Source of the DNA: Bretschneidera sinensis
Lineage: Eukaryota; Streptophyta; Magnoliopsida; Brassicales; Akaniaceae
Direction of reading: 5' to 3'
DNA length: 64,000 bases
NCBI GenBank assembly: GCA_023935145.1
Contig: CM043698.1
Location: 76,154,501-76,218,500 of the forward strand
Shown here: one piece after another, positions 11,261 through 23,425 of the stretch
Layout of the letters: every line of letters starts with the position of its first letter
Numbering within the stretch: the stretch's first letter is position 1
Program-made: the position numbers and the translations under genes
The notes under the pieces: model-generated
What the model saw: only the letters and a program-made list of their open reading frames with translations
Told to the model about the DNA's origin: nothing
Databases searched by the model: none

Positions 11261-11265
11261 TTTTC
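11261..11265. repeat. Target site duplication, right copy
   Basis: TTTTC, identical to 6,212-6,216. Beyond it unit 2 continues (AACCTTTTATTTCTTAG), matching the uninterrupted sequence of units 1 and 3. Confidence 0.9.
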
Positions 11266-12329
11266 AACCTTTTATTTCTTAGATAATAATCAGAAGATTA
11301 AATTTTTTGAGTAAGAGTATTTAAGTTTGAGTCATCTCGCCATGTGTTAAAATGCTCACATATTGTTTGATAGGGACACTATTCTTTCCCTCTAAATGTT
11401 TTTATTTATATAAAAAAAATAAATGAGTGCCTAAATCGCTTTAAAGTGCTGCTTATGTGAAATAATAATGTTCTTTTAGTACAGTGATGAATTCTAATAT
11501 ACCTGTATTCCCTCCCAACCTATAGAACTCATTTTGTCCATAAAGAAATTGTTGACCTAAAGATTCGACCTCAAGATTTCAATGCACCAAAATCTCAAAG
11601 ACTAGGGTAAAAACCAAAGAACCTAAAGCGGCGGGTAAATAATAATGGTGAATTAACCTGTGATTAAATGGGGTTGGCACTAACAAATCATAAAATGGAA
11701 CTTGTCAGCATCTTTCTCAATTCGATTACTTCAAAGTAACGAAGAACAATTGATCTTTGTGAAATCTGCTTTGGCACATTAAGCTTAGAGTGAATTCCAC
11801 ATCAAGGTGTATACAATGCTGAGTTAGAACCTAAATATTTATTCAAAAATAATTTTACATAATTTATATAGAGGTTCATTCTTTAATTTACTTGGTCAAA
11901 CTATTAGCTATTGCTGAGTAATTGAGAATAAGTGAGTTATCAAGATCACGCAAAAAGTGATAGGAAAATAAGTTTATTAAGAGATAGAAGGCTTCTTAAG
12001 TGGCGAAAGACTATATCCAATAAGAAGGTGTAGGTTATCATCGCCATTCTAGCTATCATCACAATTTTGGGGCTGTGAAAGCACCATATAGACTTTAAGT
12101 TTACATTTCTCAATGAAAAATTGGATGACTAAATCTTCTTGAAGCTACACATAGTTCTATGTTAGAAGGCTAAGAGCATGAAGCATGTTAGCTTCAATGT
12201 TTCGTTTACGACATGAAATTTTCATCCAAACAAAGGTATTTGAGATTTCATTGAGGTATGAAAACTTATGAGTTGGCATGATCGATTAGGATCACTGTAT
12301 GTATGTACAACGATCCAAGGATAAACTAA
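11266..12329. other. Unit 2 spacer with the FBPase relic deleted
   Basis: It aligns with 17,800-19,450 of unit 3 except for one clean deletion near 11,897: sequence ending CTTTAATTTAC joins directly to TTGGTCAAACTATTAG. About 640 bp, including the whole FBPase pseudogene, is absent. No other gene is seen. Confidence 0.7.
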
Positions 12330-13090
12330 TAAAATTATTGCTTTGTGTCGATGATATTTATTGGCTTGAAAGATAAAAAAAAAAAAAATAGTCACCATTT
12401 AAGAATGTTTGTTCTCTAATCTATAAGATGAAGGACTTGGGTGAAGCTGATTATGTACTTTATGTGAAGATCTATAAAGATTGCTAAAAGAATCTTTTAG
12501 CTTTGTCATAAAAGCCTTACATTAATAAGATTCTTTAATGGTTTAATTCACATCGTAACAATCCCATACACACCCTTACAACTAAAGATGAAGGCTTAAA
12601 CCCTGAATTATATCTAAGGCTCCATAAAAGAAGAAAGAAATTGGAAGAGCTTCTTACTTTAGTGCTTCAGAAAGCATGTTGTAAGCTAGAGGCATACTAT
12701 GTCTAATATTTGCAAAGCCTTTGTAGCTAGTGAATAGCTATGAGTGAAAAGAATCATTAGATAATGGTCAATTAAGATCCACATATACTGAAGAGCACTG
12801 AAATGGACTAGCTGTAGAGGCTGAGAGTATAACTTATTTTGCTACAGTGCAAGAGGTAGTACAGCTTAAGAGGTTTTTAGAAAAACTTGAGAGTGGTCGC
12901 TAATATATTAGATTTAGTGACAATCAACTTTGATAGTCAAGTTGATATTCTTTAGATGTGGAATTCTTAATATCTTGGTGGGCAAAAGTACATTGATTAT
13001 AAGAATAACTTTCATTGGAGACAATATTGATTAAAAGAATGTGATCTACAGTACAAATTTACGTAATAGATAATTGAGCTAAATTTAACC
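12330..13090 (+). pseudogene. Ty1/copia RT-RNase H fossil (unit 2)
   Basis: The most readable version of the fossil carried in each unit. In order: VDDI at the RT catalytic site, MKDLGEADYVLYVKIY, a KPYINKIL block, a TKDEGLNPELY block, then RNase H as VEAESITYFATVQEVV, LKRFLEKLES, INFDSQVDIL and KYIDYKNNF. Stops and shifts are frequent. It belongs to a copia lineage different from the young elements here. Confidence 0.65.
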
Positions 13091-13640
13091 CTAGAGAATG
13101 TTTTGTCTTACATTGAAATCTCTAAGTATGTGTGTTAATTAAATAAATATCTATGTACTGGCCTATTATTGAACTTGTTGCTCATTCCATGTATCTTTTG
13201 GGCATGTTAGATGTCTTATACATATTGACACTAGCACAAACACACACATATGAAAGTATGTCACTTGAGAAAAAAAAAGGTTAGCTCTCTCACACGAACG
13301 ATCACTTCACGCGTTGAGATAGCGAGATGGGATGAAACTTTGTATACTGTTTTTGGGCGCTCATGAGTGCTAACCAAGTATATAGTGAATGTGAATTCAT
13401 ATTAAGTATACCTTGTTACAAGTTGCCTTGACTAGAGTCAAGATGATGTTTTGAGTCAAAGTTTAAAGCTTAGATCGATCATGATCATCCCACGATTATG
13501 TAAACCTGGATGGAAGCCGGATGCTAGTGCTTATTTAAGCACTTAAAAGAGCAAGCTAATAAAAGATTTGAGCTAGGCACATGAGAGCATGAATGTGTTG
13601 ATTGTGATTAAGCTAAGATCTGTATGGTTGTATATAATTT

Positions 13641-13684
<44 letters not shown>

Positions 13685-14687
13685 CACACGTAAACCACTA
13701 TAGCATGTATTTCATACTACATATACTTAGTATGACCTTAGAGGAAAGTGAGTGAGTGAATCCCTACGTTCTTACTGTGTGAGACCCTAGATGTTTATGT
13801 AAATTTTAAGCCTTAGTTAGTGCCCTTTGTGACTTTTGACTATGTTCTCAAAGGGACTAGTTAATGTTTGCTATTTTAGCATGTTTTCGACGACGATGAA
13901 ATAATTAGCCTTATGGGGCATGTCTAGGAAAACAATTAGTGTAAAATGAAGAGGCATGAGTGTAGAAGAATGATTATTTTGTTTACATCCATCACATGTG
14001 TTCACAAGTCAACCAATTATGTCGCTTTGTTAAAGCTTGAACATAATTGTGGATACATGGTAGGAAAGTAAAGTGTAGTATAGCTTTAGATGGGTTAGGT
14101 ATGCTAAGGATGATATGATATAATAAGTCTTGGGCACAACGAGACACTTTTCTAATTCAATTTTTATTTAGCGTTGAAGCTGCTATGTATTCCTAACAGG
14201 TAAATAGTATTAAGCTCCCAGGTGTACGTGTACTCAGAAGTCACACAACCCATTTTCCTTTATAAATTTCTCTAAAGGAAATTGATGTTGAGGGTTCTCT
14301 TTGTCTCTATTGGGCAATGTTGGGTTCATCATGTGCGAGTATGAGATGTTAGAAATCAAAGTCGAGTTAGGCACTCATGATGGGTTGCCTGACTCGCCTA
14401 AGATCCATTAGGATTTGAAAGGAGTAAAGGTGGGAATGGTTTTGGAGAAGTTAAGAAACTTCTCCTAACTCCCCTTCACCAACATCTCCTTATTTCCAAA
14501 TGGGCCAAGTTGCTAAAATGTCTGTCTTGTACAAAAAAAAAAAGGTAAGACTGGAAAATACGAAAAAAAAAAAAGCAGAATTGAGGCCTGTTATACAACA
14601 ACACTATTCTAGAGAGAGAACACATCCCTCATTATCTAAAGAGAGAGACAAGGTTCTTGGGTGGTACAAACGTGCGTGTCTTCCTTA
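13091..14687. other. Unit 2 spacer, nothing recognised
   Basis: AT-rich, aligning with 2,721-4,190 of unit 1. It contains a TA-dinucleotide run with an adjacent (CA)n tract near 13,647-13,688 that replaces plain sequence of the other units. Confidence 0.6.
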
Positions 14688-14946
14688 ACTGTGATTAGTG
14701 TTTTAAAAAACGGAGTCTGGGCGTGCCCAGGGGCGAAACGGGGCTAAAAACTCCCTGAGGCTTGAAAGTTGGGGCGAAGTGTCGTTGGGCGTGCGTTTTT
14801 CGGGTCTGGGCGGCGTTCGCCCAGACCCGGGGCGTACGTCTTTTACGCCCCGGGCGTCTAGGCGTACGCCCAATGAATTTTTTATTTTTTTTTACTTCTG
14901 CAACCTCAAAATAAATAAAATTATTCTCTTACAACCAAAGCAACAA

Positions 14947-15017
14947 GGGTATTTGGTCTAGTGGTATGATTCTCACTTTGTGTTTAAGGCATCTTGAGTT
15001 CAAACCACGGAATGCCC
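14947..15017 (+). pseudogene. Proline tRNA relic
   Basis: 71 bases that follow plant tRNA-Pro closely: GGGTATTTGG at the 5' end, the A box TGGTCTAGTGGTA, a B-box-like GAGTTCAAACC and a 3' acceptor strand GGAATGCCC. The acceptor stem still largely pairs. The anticodon arm is ruined: the TCTCA strand no longer pairs, and TGG at the anticodon place reads TGT. It is a dead copy inside the GC-ended transposon. Confidence 0.7.
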
Positions 15018-15221
15018 TTTTTTTTGTCTTCTGTTTTTGCAATATTATGTATTGGGCCCTATAAGTTAAGACTACTACCATTATTAGGCTGACTAATCAG
15101 CCCATAAACATCATATCTCATCGCAGGACTTTCAAGATCATTTTTAGGCTCTCATTTGTGAAGTCAATTAATTGAAATCCTAAAAATTTAGGTATTAATG
15201 AGCTCTCCTTAAGACTTTTTC

Positions 15222-15283
15222 CTGAGGCTCGAACCCATGTCCTAAAACGTCATAATTATAGATCTTAACCACTATGCTAGTAT
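15222..15283 (-). mobile_element. tRNA-derived SINE head (candidate)
   Basis: On the minus strand TAGCATAGTGGTTAAG (A-box like) is followed about 35 bp later by GGTTCGAGCC, a good B box. That spacing of an internal RNA polymerase III promoter is typical of plant SINE heads. The tail beyond it (towards 15,100) is AT-rich without a clear 3' terminus, so element limits are not set. It could also be another tRNA relic. Confidence 0.4.
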
Positions 15284-16051
15284 TATTGTTATGAAATTAT
15301 TGCACTTCATAAATTTATAACACATGTTATCTAGTTTAATAATAATTACAAACTATTTAATTAATCACTTACAAATTACAACAATGTAAAAATATAAGTT
15401 ATACTTAATATAATTTATATATTAATATTTATAAAATTATAATTATCACACTATAGAGAGTTAGAAAAGTATTAAACTTTGATAAAAATTAATTAGTTAA
15501 AATTAAAATTATTTTATTATTCTAATTAATTAATTAATATTATTTTATTAAAATTTCGAAACTCTCCAAAAGATTCAAAAGACTTACCCAGATTTTCAGC
15601 CTTTCAGGTCAAAATTCTAAATTTTTAACATTTTGATTAGACGTAATTACAAATGAACCACTATGTTGGAGGACTATAGTATAAATTGATTGATACAAAT
15701 GCAACAAACTATTCAAAAGGCTTACGCCCCAACGCCTCGGGGCTTACGCCGCGCCTCATTGAGGCAAAACACCTCGCCCAATGCCCTCGATTCTGAAAAC
15801 ACTGACTGTGATTATACATCTGACCATTGGCGAGTTAGAAGCATAAAGAACTAGAGAAAAGTCCAAAAATTAGAGGATTTTGGGTCAAACTAGTAGAAAG
15901 CCGAATCCACTATGTAAATCTTTGTTTAAGATAGAATGAATCATTCTTGTTTACTAAAATCAAAGTTGGATAGGAGTTAAGACCATCTTTATCCAAATAA
16001 GGAAAACAAACATATAAGGGTAATTTTATCAAATAATAAAAAAATATTATG

Positions 16052-16200
16052 GCCTCTAGCAATCTTGTCACTCTATATACACCAAAGATATATCTAGCAA
16101 TATTAGTAAAAATGACAAAAAAATATATTTATTTTATATTTTCTTCCCTTAACAATTTGCACTCTGGCAATATTGTCAACCTATGTCAACCTATATACAC

Positions 16201-16251
<51 letters not shown>

Positions 16252-16631
16252 CAATATTACTAAAAATGGCAAAAATATCTTTATTTTACATTTTATTGCA
16301 TTTTTCTAGTTTACCGATTTTCAAATAATATTGTTACTAAAAAAGACAAAAAAAAATATTTTTCATTTTTTTTCTTAACAATTTACACTCTAACAATATT
16401 GTCACCCTATATACACTCAAGATATATATAGAAATATTACTAAAAATGATAAAAAAAAATTATTTTACATTTTTTTTCCCTTTTCTAGTTTATCAATTTT
16501 CAAATAATATTGCTTTTAAAACAGACTAAAAATATATTTATTTTACATTTTCTTCCATTAACAATTTGCACTCTAACAATATTGTCACCCTATATACACC
16601 CAAGATATATCTGGAAATGTTACTAAAAATG

Positions 16632-16675
<44 letters not shown>

Positions 16676-16812
16676 TATATCTTTATTTTAAATTTTCTTC
16701 CCTTTTCTAGTTTATCAATTTTCAAATAATATTGCTACTAAAAATGGCAAAAAAAATCGTTATTTTACATTTTTTCCCTTTTTCTAGTTTATCAATTTTC
16801 AAATAATATTGC

Positions 16813-16815
<3 letters not shown>
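16052..16815 (+). repeat. Composite minisatellite, unit 2
   Basis: Same two-module repeat as at 4,423-5,232, about four periods, with TA-dinucleotide expansions near 16,205-16,250, 16,635-16,672 and 16,812-16,841 arising from the ATATAT segment of the repeat. Confidence 0.85.
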
Positions 16816-16844
<29 letters not shown>

Positions 16845-16952
16845 TGATATTATAAAATAATGCTTCAATAAAGTCTGCATCCTTAAATTAATTTGATAGT
16901 ATTAAAATACCGAGTTTTTTTTTTTTTTGGTTTCTCAAGACTTAAAATCTTA

Positions 16953-16963
16953 ATATATCTATA
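16953..16963 (+). promoter_or_regulatory. Candidate TATA box of DEFL copy 3
   Basis: TATCTATAAAG-type sequence at the position equivalent to 135-145, one base changed from copy 1. Inference from position only. Confidence 0.25.
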
Positions 16964-17039
16964 AAGTCTAGGCGAGCTCAACTTCTAAAGTTCAAATCAA
17001 AGAGCTAGCATCGTTATCACAAGTATTTAAGTCCCAACC

Positions 17040-17112
17040 ATGGAAGCTCCATTCAAACTGACCTTTTTGGTTGTTTTTATGCTTACATCATGTTTTGTTC
17101 TCTCCATATGTG

Positions 17113-17163
<51 letters not shown>

Positions 17164-17667
17164 AATTTTGTCAGGCTGGTCCATAGATAATTCTAAAGAA
17201 ATTTATTAGTTATTTGGAGTGAAAAAAAAAAATTTCTTTTTAGCACTTTTCCATCTCACTTGTCAATCTATGATATGAGTGAGATGTTCATTTCTTTGTA
17301 ATGATTGAACTTTTAAAAATTTAGTAGGTTGATTTTTAATCCACAACAAATTCTGTTTTCTTTCAAACTGTGCATAACACGGGTCTCTGCTAGTATATGT
17401 ATCATGCATTTTTGCACATTTTGTACGTATATACACGTGGTACTCGTTGGTATATTGTTAATTTATAATTATTATTCATAAGTAGCTAATGGAACACGGT
17501 GGCTGTTAGGTGTACTATTCTCAACTCTACCGAAAATTGAAGCCAGAAAGACAATTCATTGTTCTTCTGATGAAGACTGTAAAAGACTTTGCGAACCATC
17601 ACCTATTGCTTATTTTGCTCACCCTCAAGGTATTTGTATATGCGTGCCAGCAGAAAATCCCAATTGA
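17040..17667 (+). CDS. Defensin-like peptide, copy 3 (open, lacks cysteine 4)
   Basis: Exons 17,040-17,091 and 17,510-17,667 give an uninterrupted frame of the same 69-residue length as copy 1, with GT-AG ends and the phase-1 Cys codon kept. The signal core differs by a few conservative changes. In the mature part cysteines 1, 2, 3, 5 and 6 remain, but the fourth is Phe (AYFAHPQG). In the CS-alpha-beta fold C1 pairs with C4, so the molecule would have one unpaired cysteine. It may be a decaying copy or a diverged peptide. The intron carries a TG then TA microsatellite. Confidence 0.5.
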
Positions 17668-18654
17668 AGCCAATACCAATCCAGTTCACTTTTTTGGATG
17701 CAATCAGGCAACGGATGACATACTAGTAGAATTTCATGAAATAAGCATATGCATCCTAAATGATTACGTTGTTTTCTATTTGTCCTTTGGCTTTGTTTAT
17801 TTTTAATCTTTTGTGTCTTAAATAATAATCAGAAGCTTAAATTGTTTGAGTAAGAGTATTTAAGTTTATGCCCTCTCCCCATGTATGAAAACACTCACAT
17901 ATTGCTAGATATGGACACTACTCTCTCCCTCTAAATGTTTTTATTTATATAAAAATAAATAAATGAGTGCTTAAATCGCCTTAAAGTGCTACTTATGTGA
18001 AATAATAATGTTCTTTTATTACAGTGATGAATTCTAATATACCCATATTCCTTCCAACCAATACAACTCATTTTGTTAATAAAGAAATTTTTTACCTCAA
18101 GATTCGACCTCAAGATTTCAGAGCACCCAAATCTCAAAGACGACACTAAAAATCGAAGAACCTAAGGCGGCGGGTAAATAATAATGTTGAACTAACTTGT
18201 GATTAAATTGGTTTGACACTAACAAATCATAAAATGGAACTTACCAGCATCTTTCTCAATTCGATCACTTCAAAGTAACGGAGAACAATTAAGCTTAGAG
18301 TGAATTCCACATCAAAGAGAATACAATGCTAAGTTAGAACCAAAATTTCTATTCATAAAGAATTTTACACAGTTTATACAAAGGATCATTCTTTAATTTA
18401 CATGCAAAAATGCTAAACACAAATGAAGATCATAAATTATGATGATGACATTCAATATCTTTTTTTCAACACTATAATTTACTGCTTCTTTCCATTGCTG
18501 GGATCAGTAAAAACATGTTGGACACCTTTAAAAACTACTACTTGGTATTTTACTATGAAGAACCTACTGATATTTTACTATTGTAGCATTATTTAAAGAG
18601 CACAACTAAAGATCAGTGAAATATCAAACTTCATACCCAGGATTTACTTTCTTT

Positions 18655-19015
18655 TGAACATCTCATAATTCTCTATCTCTTCCATATCCTCCAAATTCCA
18701 TAGGAACAGTGGTAGTCTCTGGTGAAGCTTGACCGGCTAAAGGGAAAGAATCCTGCATTTAATATCTGAACCTTTGCCCCCACCATGGCCGGCATGAAAA
18801 CTTAGAGGAATTGCCTTATACACCAGATGAAGATGATCTCTTGGATTCATTGCCACTCCACCATACAACAGAGTGTGATGGAAATCAGCAAACTAAGAGC
18901 ATCTGCATAATATTTCTTAGGATATTTGCCTTTGCCTTGTCAGACAGTGTCAATATATTGTCTTAGACGTTCAGGCCAATCGAAATATTGTGCATCATTT
19001 ATTGAATAGATTTGG
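18655..19015 (-). pseudogene. Fructose-1,6-bisphosphatase last-exon pseudogene (unit 3)
   Basis: It aligns with 1866-2240 but is more decayed: several small deletions (for example around the YGGV and HRTL segments), extra stops and an altered 3' end. Residual matches include the LSFxAxxGGGKG region. It confirms the relic was in the ancestral unit. Confidence 0.65.
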
Positions 19016-19439
19016 TCTTAAAAAAAAATTAGCCATCATAATTGAGACTTGGTCAAACTGTTAGCCATTGCTGAGTAATTGAGAATAAGTGAATTCTCAA
19101 GAACACGCGAAAAGTGATAGACAAATGAGTCTATTGGGAGGTAGTAGGCTTGTTAAGTGGCAGAAGATTATATCAAATAAGAGGGTGTAGGCTGTGATCG
19201 CCATTCTAGTTATCATCACAAGTTTGGGGCTATGAAAGCACCATATAGACTTTAAGTGTACATTTCTCAATGAAGAATTAGATAACTAAATCTACATGAA
19301 ACTACACATAGTTTTTGTGTTAGAAAAGACCAAAAGCGTGAAGCATGCTAGCTCCAATGTTTTGTATATGACATGAAGTATTCATTCAGACAGTGGTATT
19401 TGAGATTTCATCGAGGTATGAAAACTTAAGAGTTTGCAT

Positions 19440-20300
19440 GATCGATGAGGATCAATGTATGCATGTAAAACAATCCAAAGATAAATTAATAAATTTATCG
19501 ATGTCTGCTCAAGATGTTTACTGGCTAGAAAGATAAAAAAAGTTGTCACCATTTAAGAATGTTTATTCTATCATCTTTATGATGAAGGACTTTGGGAGAA
19601 GCTAATTATGTACTTGATTTGAAGATCTATAAAGATAGTTAAAGCAATCTCTTAGCTCTGTCACAAAAGCCTTACATTAAGAAGATTATTTAATAGTTCA
19701 ATTTGAATAGTAGCAATCCCATAGACACCCCTACATCTAAAGAGGAAGGCTTAAACCTTGAATTATATCTAAGGCTCCATAAAAGAAAAAATAAATTGGA
19801 AGAGCTTCTTAGTTCAATGCCACTGAAAGCATGTTGTATGCTAAAGGCATACTATATCTGATATTTGCAAAGCCTGATAGCTAGTGAATATTTGTGAGTG
19901 AAAAGAACCATTAGATAATGATCAATTGGAATCGACATATACCGAAGAGCACTGTAAATGACTAGCCATAGAGGCTGAGTTTATAACTTGTTTTGCTACA
20001 GTACAAGAGGTAGTATAGCTTAAGAGGTTTTTAGAAAAACCTGAGAGTTATCGCTAATATATTGGATTTAATGACAATCAACTTTGATAGTCAAGTTGAT
20101 AGTGTTTTGATGTGGGATTCTTAATATCTTGGTGGGGAAAAGTACATTGATTATAAGAATAACTTTCATTTGAGACAATATGGATTAAACGAATGTGATC
20201 CTACGGTACATATTTGCGTAATAGATAATTGAGCTAAATTTATCCCTAGATAATGGTTGTCTTACATTGAAATCTCTAAGTATGTGTATTGGTTAAATAA
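19440..20300 (+). pseudogene. Ty1/copia RT-RNase H fossil (unit 3)
   Basis: It aligns with 12,330-13,090 of unit 2 over its length, with the MKDFG-, KPYIKKI- and DSQVD-like blocks still visible between stops. It is part of the ancestral tandem unit. Confidence 0.55.
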
Positions 20301-22074
20301 ATATCTATGTACTGGTCTATTATTGAACTTGGTGTTCATTTCATGTATTTTTTGGGCATGCTAGTTGTCTTTTACATGTTGACCCTAGCATAAACACACA
20401 CATATGAAAGTATGTCACTAGGAAAAAAGGTTAGTTCTCTCACACGAACGATCACTTCATGCGTTGAGATAGCGAGTTGGGATGAGACTTAGTATACTGT
20501 TTTTAGGCACTCATGAGAGCGAGCCAAGTATATAGTGAATGTGAATTCATAATAAGTATACCTTGTTACAAGTCTCCTTGACTAGAGTCAAGATGATGTC
20601 TTGAGTCAAAGCTTAAAGCTTAGACCGATCATGATCATCCCACAATCATGTAAACCTGAATGGAAGTTGGATGCGAGTACTTGTTTAAGCACTTAAAAGA
20701 GCAAGCTAATAAAGGACTCGAGCTAGGTGCATGAGAGCATGAATGTCTTGATTGTGATTAAGTTAAGATCCGTAAAGTGGTATACAGCATTTAAAAAAAG
20801 ATATGCACTCTAATTGATAAAGAGTAAACCGCTGTAACATGTACTTCATACTACATGTGCCTAGTACGACCTTATAGGAAAGTGAGTGAGTGAATCCCAA
20901 TGTCCTCACTGTGTGAGACCCTAGATGTTTATGTAAATTAAAAGCCCCAATTAGTTCCCTATGTGACTTTTGACTATGTTCTCAAGGGGACAAGCTAATG
21001 TTTGCTACTTTAGCATGTTTTCGAAAACAATGAAATAATTAGCCTTATGGGGCATGTCTAGGAAAGCAATTAGTATGAAACGGAGAGAGGCATGAGTGCA
21101 GAAAAAAGACTGTTTCGTTTACATCCATAACATGTGTTCACATGTCGACCAATTACGTCGCTTTGTTAAAGCTTGAACATAATTGTGGATACATGGTAGG
21201 ACAATAAAGTCTAGTATAGACTTAGAGGGGTTATGTATGATAAGACTGATATAATAAAATAAGTCTGGGGCACAATGAGACACTTTTCTAATTCAATTTT
21301 TATTTAGTGTTGAAGTTGCTATGTATTCCTAACAGGTGCATAGTATTGTACTCCTAACTGTAGGTATGCTCACATGTCACATGACCCATTTTCCTCTATA
21401 AATTTCTCTAAAAGAAATTGATATTGAGGGTTCTCTCTGTCTCTATTGGGTGATGTTGGGCTCATCATGTGCGAGTAGAAGATGTTAGAAATCAGAGTCG
21501 AGTCGGGTGCTCATGATGGGTTTCCTAACTTGCCAAAGATCTATTAGGATTTGAAATGAGTAAAAGGTACGAATGGTTTTGGAGAAGTTAAGAAACTTCT
21601 CCTAACTCCGCTTCACCAACACCTCCTTATTTCCAAATAGGACAAGTTGCTAAAATGTTTGTCCTGTATAAAAATAAAAAATAAAAAAAAAAAGTAAGTT
21701 TGGAAAATGTGAAAAAGGGGCATAATTGAAGCTTGAAATACAACAACACTATTCTAGAGAGAACACATCCATCATTTCCTAAAGAGAGAGACAAGGTTCT
21801 TGGGTACTGGAAACGTGCATGTCTTCTTTAATTGTGATTATACATCTCATCATTGGCAAGTTAGAAGTGTAAAGAACCAGAAAAGAGTCCAAACACAAGA
21901 AGATTTTGGGTTGAACCGATAAAAAACCGAATCTGCTACGTAAATCTTTGTTTAAGATAGAATGAATCATTCCTTTTTACTAAAATCAAAGTTGGATAGG
22001 AGTTAAGAGTATGCTTATCCAAATAAGGAAAAAAAACATATAAGGGTAATTTTATAAAATAATAGAAAATATTC
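20301..22074. other. Unit 3 spacer, nothing recognised
   Basis: Aligns with 2,721-4,420 of unit 1. Mixed A-rich runs near 21,660-21,700. No gene signature. Confidence 0.6.
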
Positions 22075-22684
22075 TGGCCTCTGACAATCTTGTCACCCTA
22101 TATACACCAAAGATATATCTAGCAATATTACTAAAAATGATAAAAAAATATATATATATTTATTTATTTTACATTTTCTTCCCTTAACAATTTGCACTCA
22201 ATATTATCACCCTATATACACCCAATATATATCTAGCAATATTTCTAAAAATGAAAAAAATAAACTTATTTTACATTTTCTTAGTTTTTTCTAGTTTACC
22301 AATTTTCAAATAATATTGCTACTAAAAATGACCAAAAAAAATCTTTATTTTGCATTTTATTTTCTTAACAATTTGCACTTTGAAAATATTGTCACTTATA
22401 CACCCAAGATATATCTAGCAATATTATTAAAAATGACAAAAATATCTTTATTTTACATTTTCTTCCTTTTTCTTGTTTATCAATTTTCAAATAATATTGC
22501 TACTAAAAATGACAAAAAAATATCTTTATTTTACCTTTTCTTCCCTTAACAATTTGCACTATGCCAATATTGTCACCCTATATACACCCAAGATATATAT
22601 AGCAATATTACTAAAAATGACAAAAATATCTTCTTTTTTATATTTTCTTCTCTTTTCTAGTTTATCAATTTTCAAATAATATAT
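22075..22684 (+). repeat. Composite minisatellite, unit 3
   Basis: About three and a half periods of the 183-bp composite repeat. It ends abruptly after TTTTCAAATAATAT and joins directly to the region just upstream of DEFL copy 4, skipping about 200 bp of leader present in the other units. Confidence 0.85.
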
Positions 22685-22743
22685 CAATAAAGTCCAAGCG
22701 AGCTCAACTTTTAAAATTCAAATCAAGTACTTAGGTCTCAACC

Positions 22744-22822
22744 ATGGAAGCTTCATTCAAACTGACCTGTTTGGTTGTTCTCATGCTTACATAATGCTTA
22801 TTTCCCTCTCTCTCTCTCTCTC

Positions 22823-22875
<53 letters not shown>

Positions 22876-23374
22876 TTCGATTTAGTTAGGCAGGTCCACA
22901 AATAATTCTAAAGAAATTTATTGGTTGTTTGGAGTGAAAAAACTCCTTTTAATACTTTTTCATATAACTTGGCAATCTCTGATATAAGTGAGATATTTGT
23001 TTCTTTGTAATGATTGAATTTTCAAAAATTTAGTTGGTGATTTTTAAGTCACGACAAATTGAGTTTTCTTTCATCATATGCATAACACAGGTCTCTACTA
23101 GTATATGTATTATGCATTTTTGCACATACATATGTACATACACTGTGGTACTTGTTGGTATATTGTTAATTTATAATTATTATTCATAAATAGCTAATGT
23201 AACAGTGGTGGCTGTCAAGTGTACTATTCTCAATTCTACCGAAAATTGAAGGCTGAAAGATGATTCATTGTTCTTTTGATGAAGACTGTAAACGACCTTG
23301 TGAACCTTCATCTATGCTTATTGTGCTCACCCTCAAGGTATTTGTCATGCGTGCCTGCAAAAAATCTCAATTGA
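22744..23374 (+). pseudogene. Defensin-like peptide, copy 4 (dead)
   Basis: Alignable with copy 1 but clearly broken: TCA has become TAA at the end of exon 1; the donor GT is GC; the acceptor context CAGGTG is CAAGTG, moving the AG by one base; an in-frame TGA precedes the first cysteine; and a one-base deletion before cysteine 4 shifts the rest. The intron keeps a CT/TA microsatellite. Copia element 2 is inserted 51 bp after the former stop codon. Confidence 0.75.
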
Positions 23375-23425
23375 AGCCAATCGCGATCCAATTTTCCTTT
23401 TTTGGATGCAATCATGCAACGAATG

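Larger units (their letters stand above)
14697..15804. mobile_element. hAT- or Mutator-like non-autonomous element carrying tRNA-like sequences
   Basis: A 1,108-bp insertion absent from units 1, 3 and 5 at the same site. It is flanked by a direct repeat ACTGTGATT (14,688-14,696 and 15,805-15,813). Its ends are imperfect inverted repeats (AGTGTTTTAAAAAACG against CAGTGTTTTCAGAATCG on the other strand). Both subterminal regions are unusually GC-rich with GGGCG/CGCCC motifs, in contrast to the AT-rich middle. There is no transposase frame. Two tRNA-like segments lie inside. An 8-10 bp target duplication fits hAT or Mutator superfamilies and I cannot separate them. Confidence 0.8.

Noticed and set aside
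14947..15017. Functional proline tRNA gene
   Set aside because: The anticodon stem does not pair and the anticodon is changed; recorded as a relic instead.
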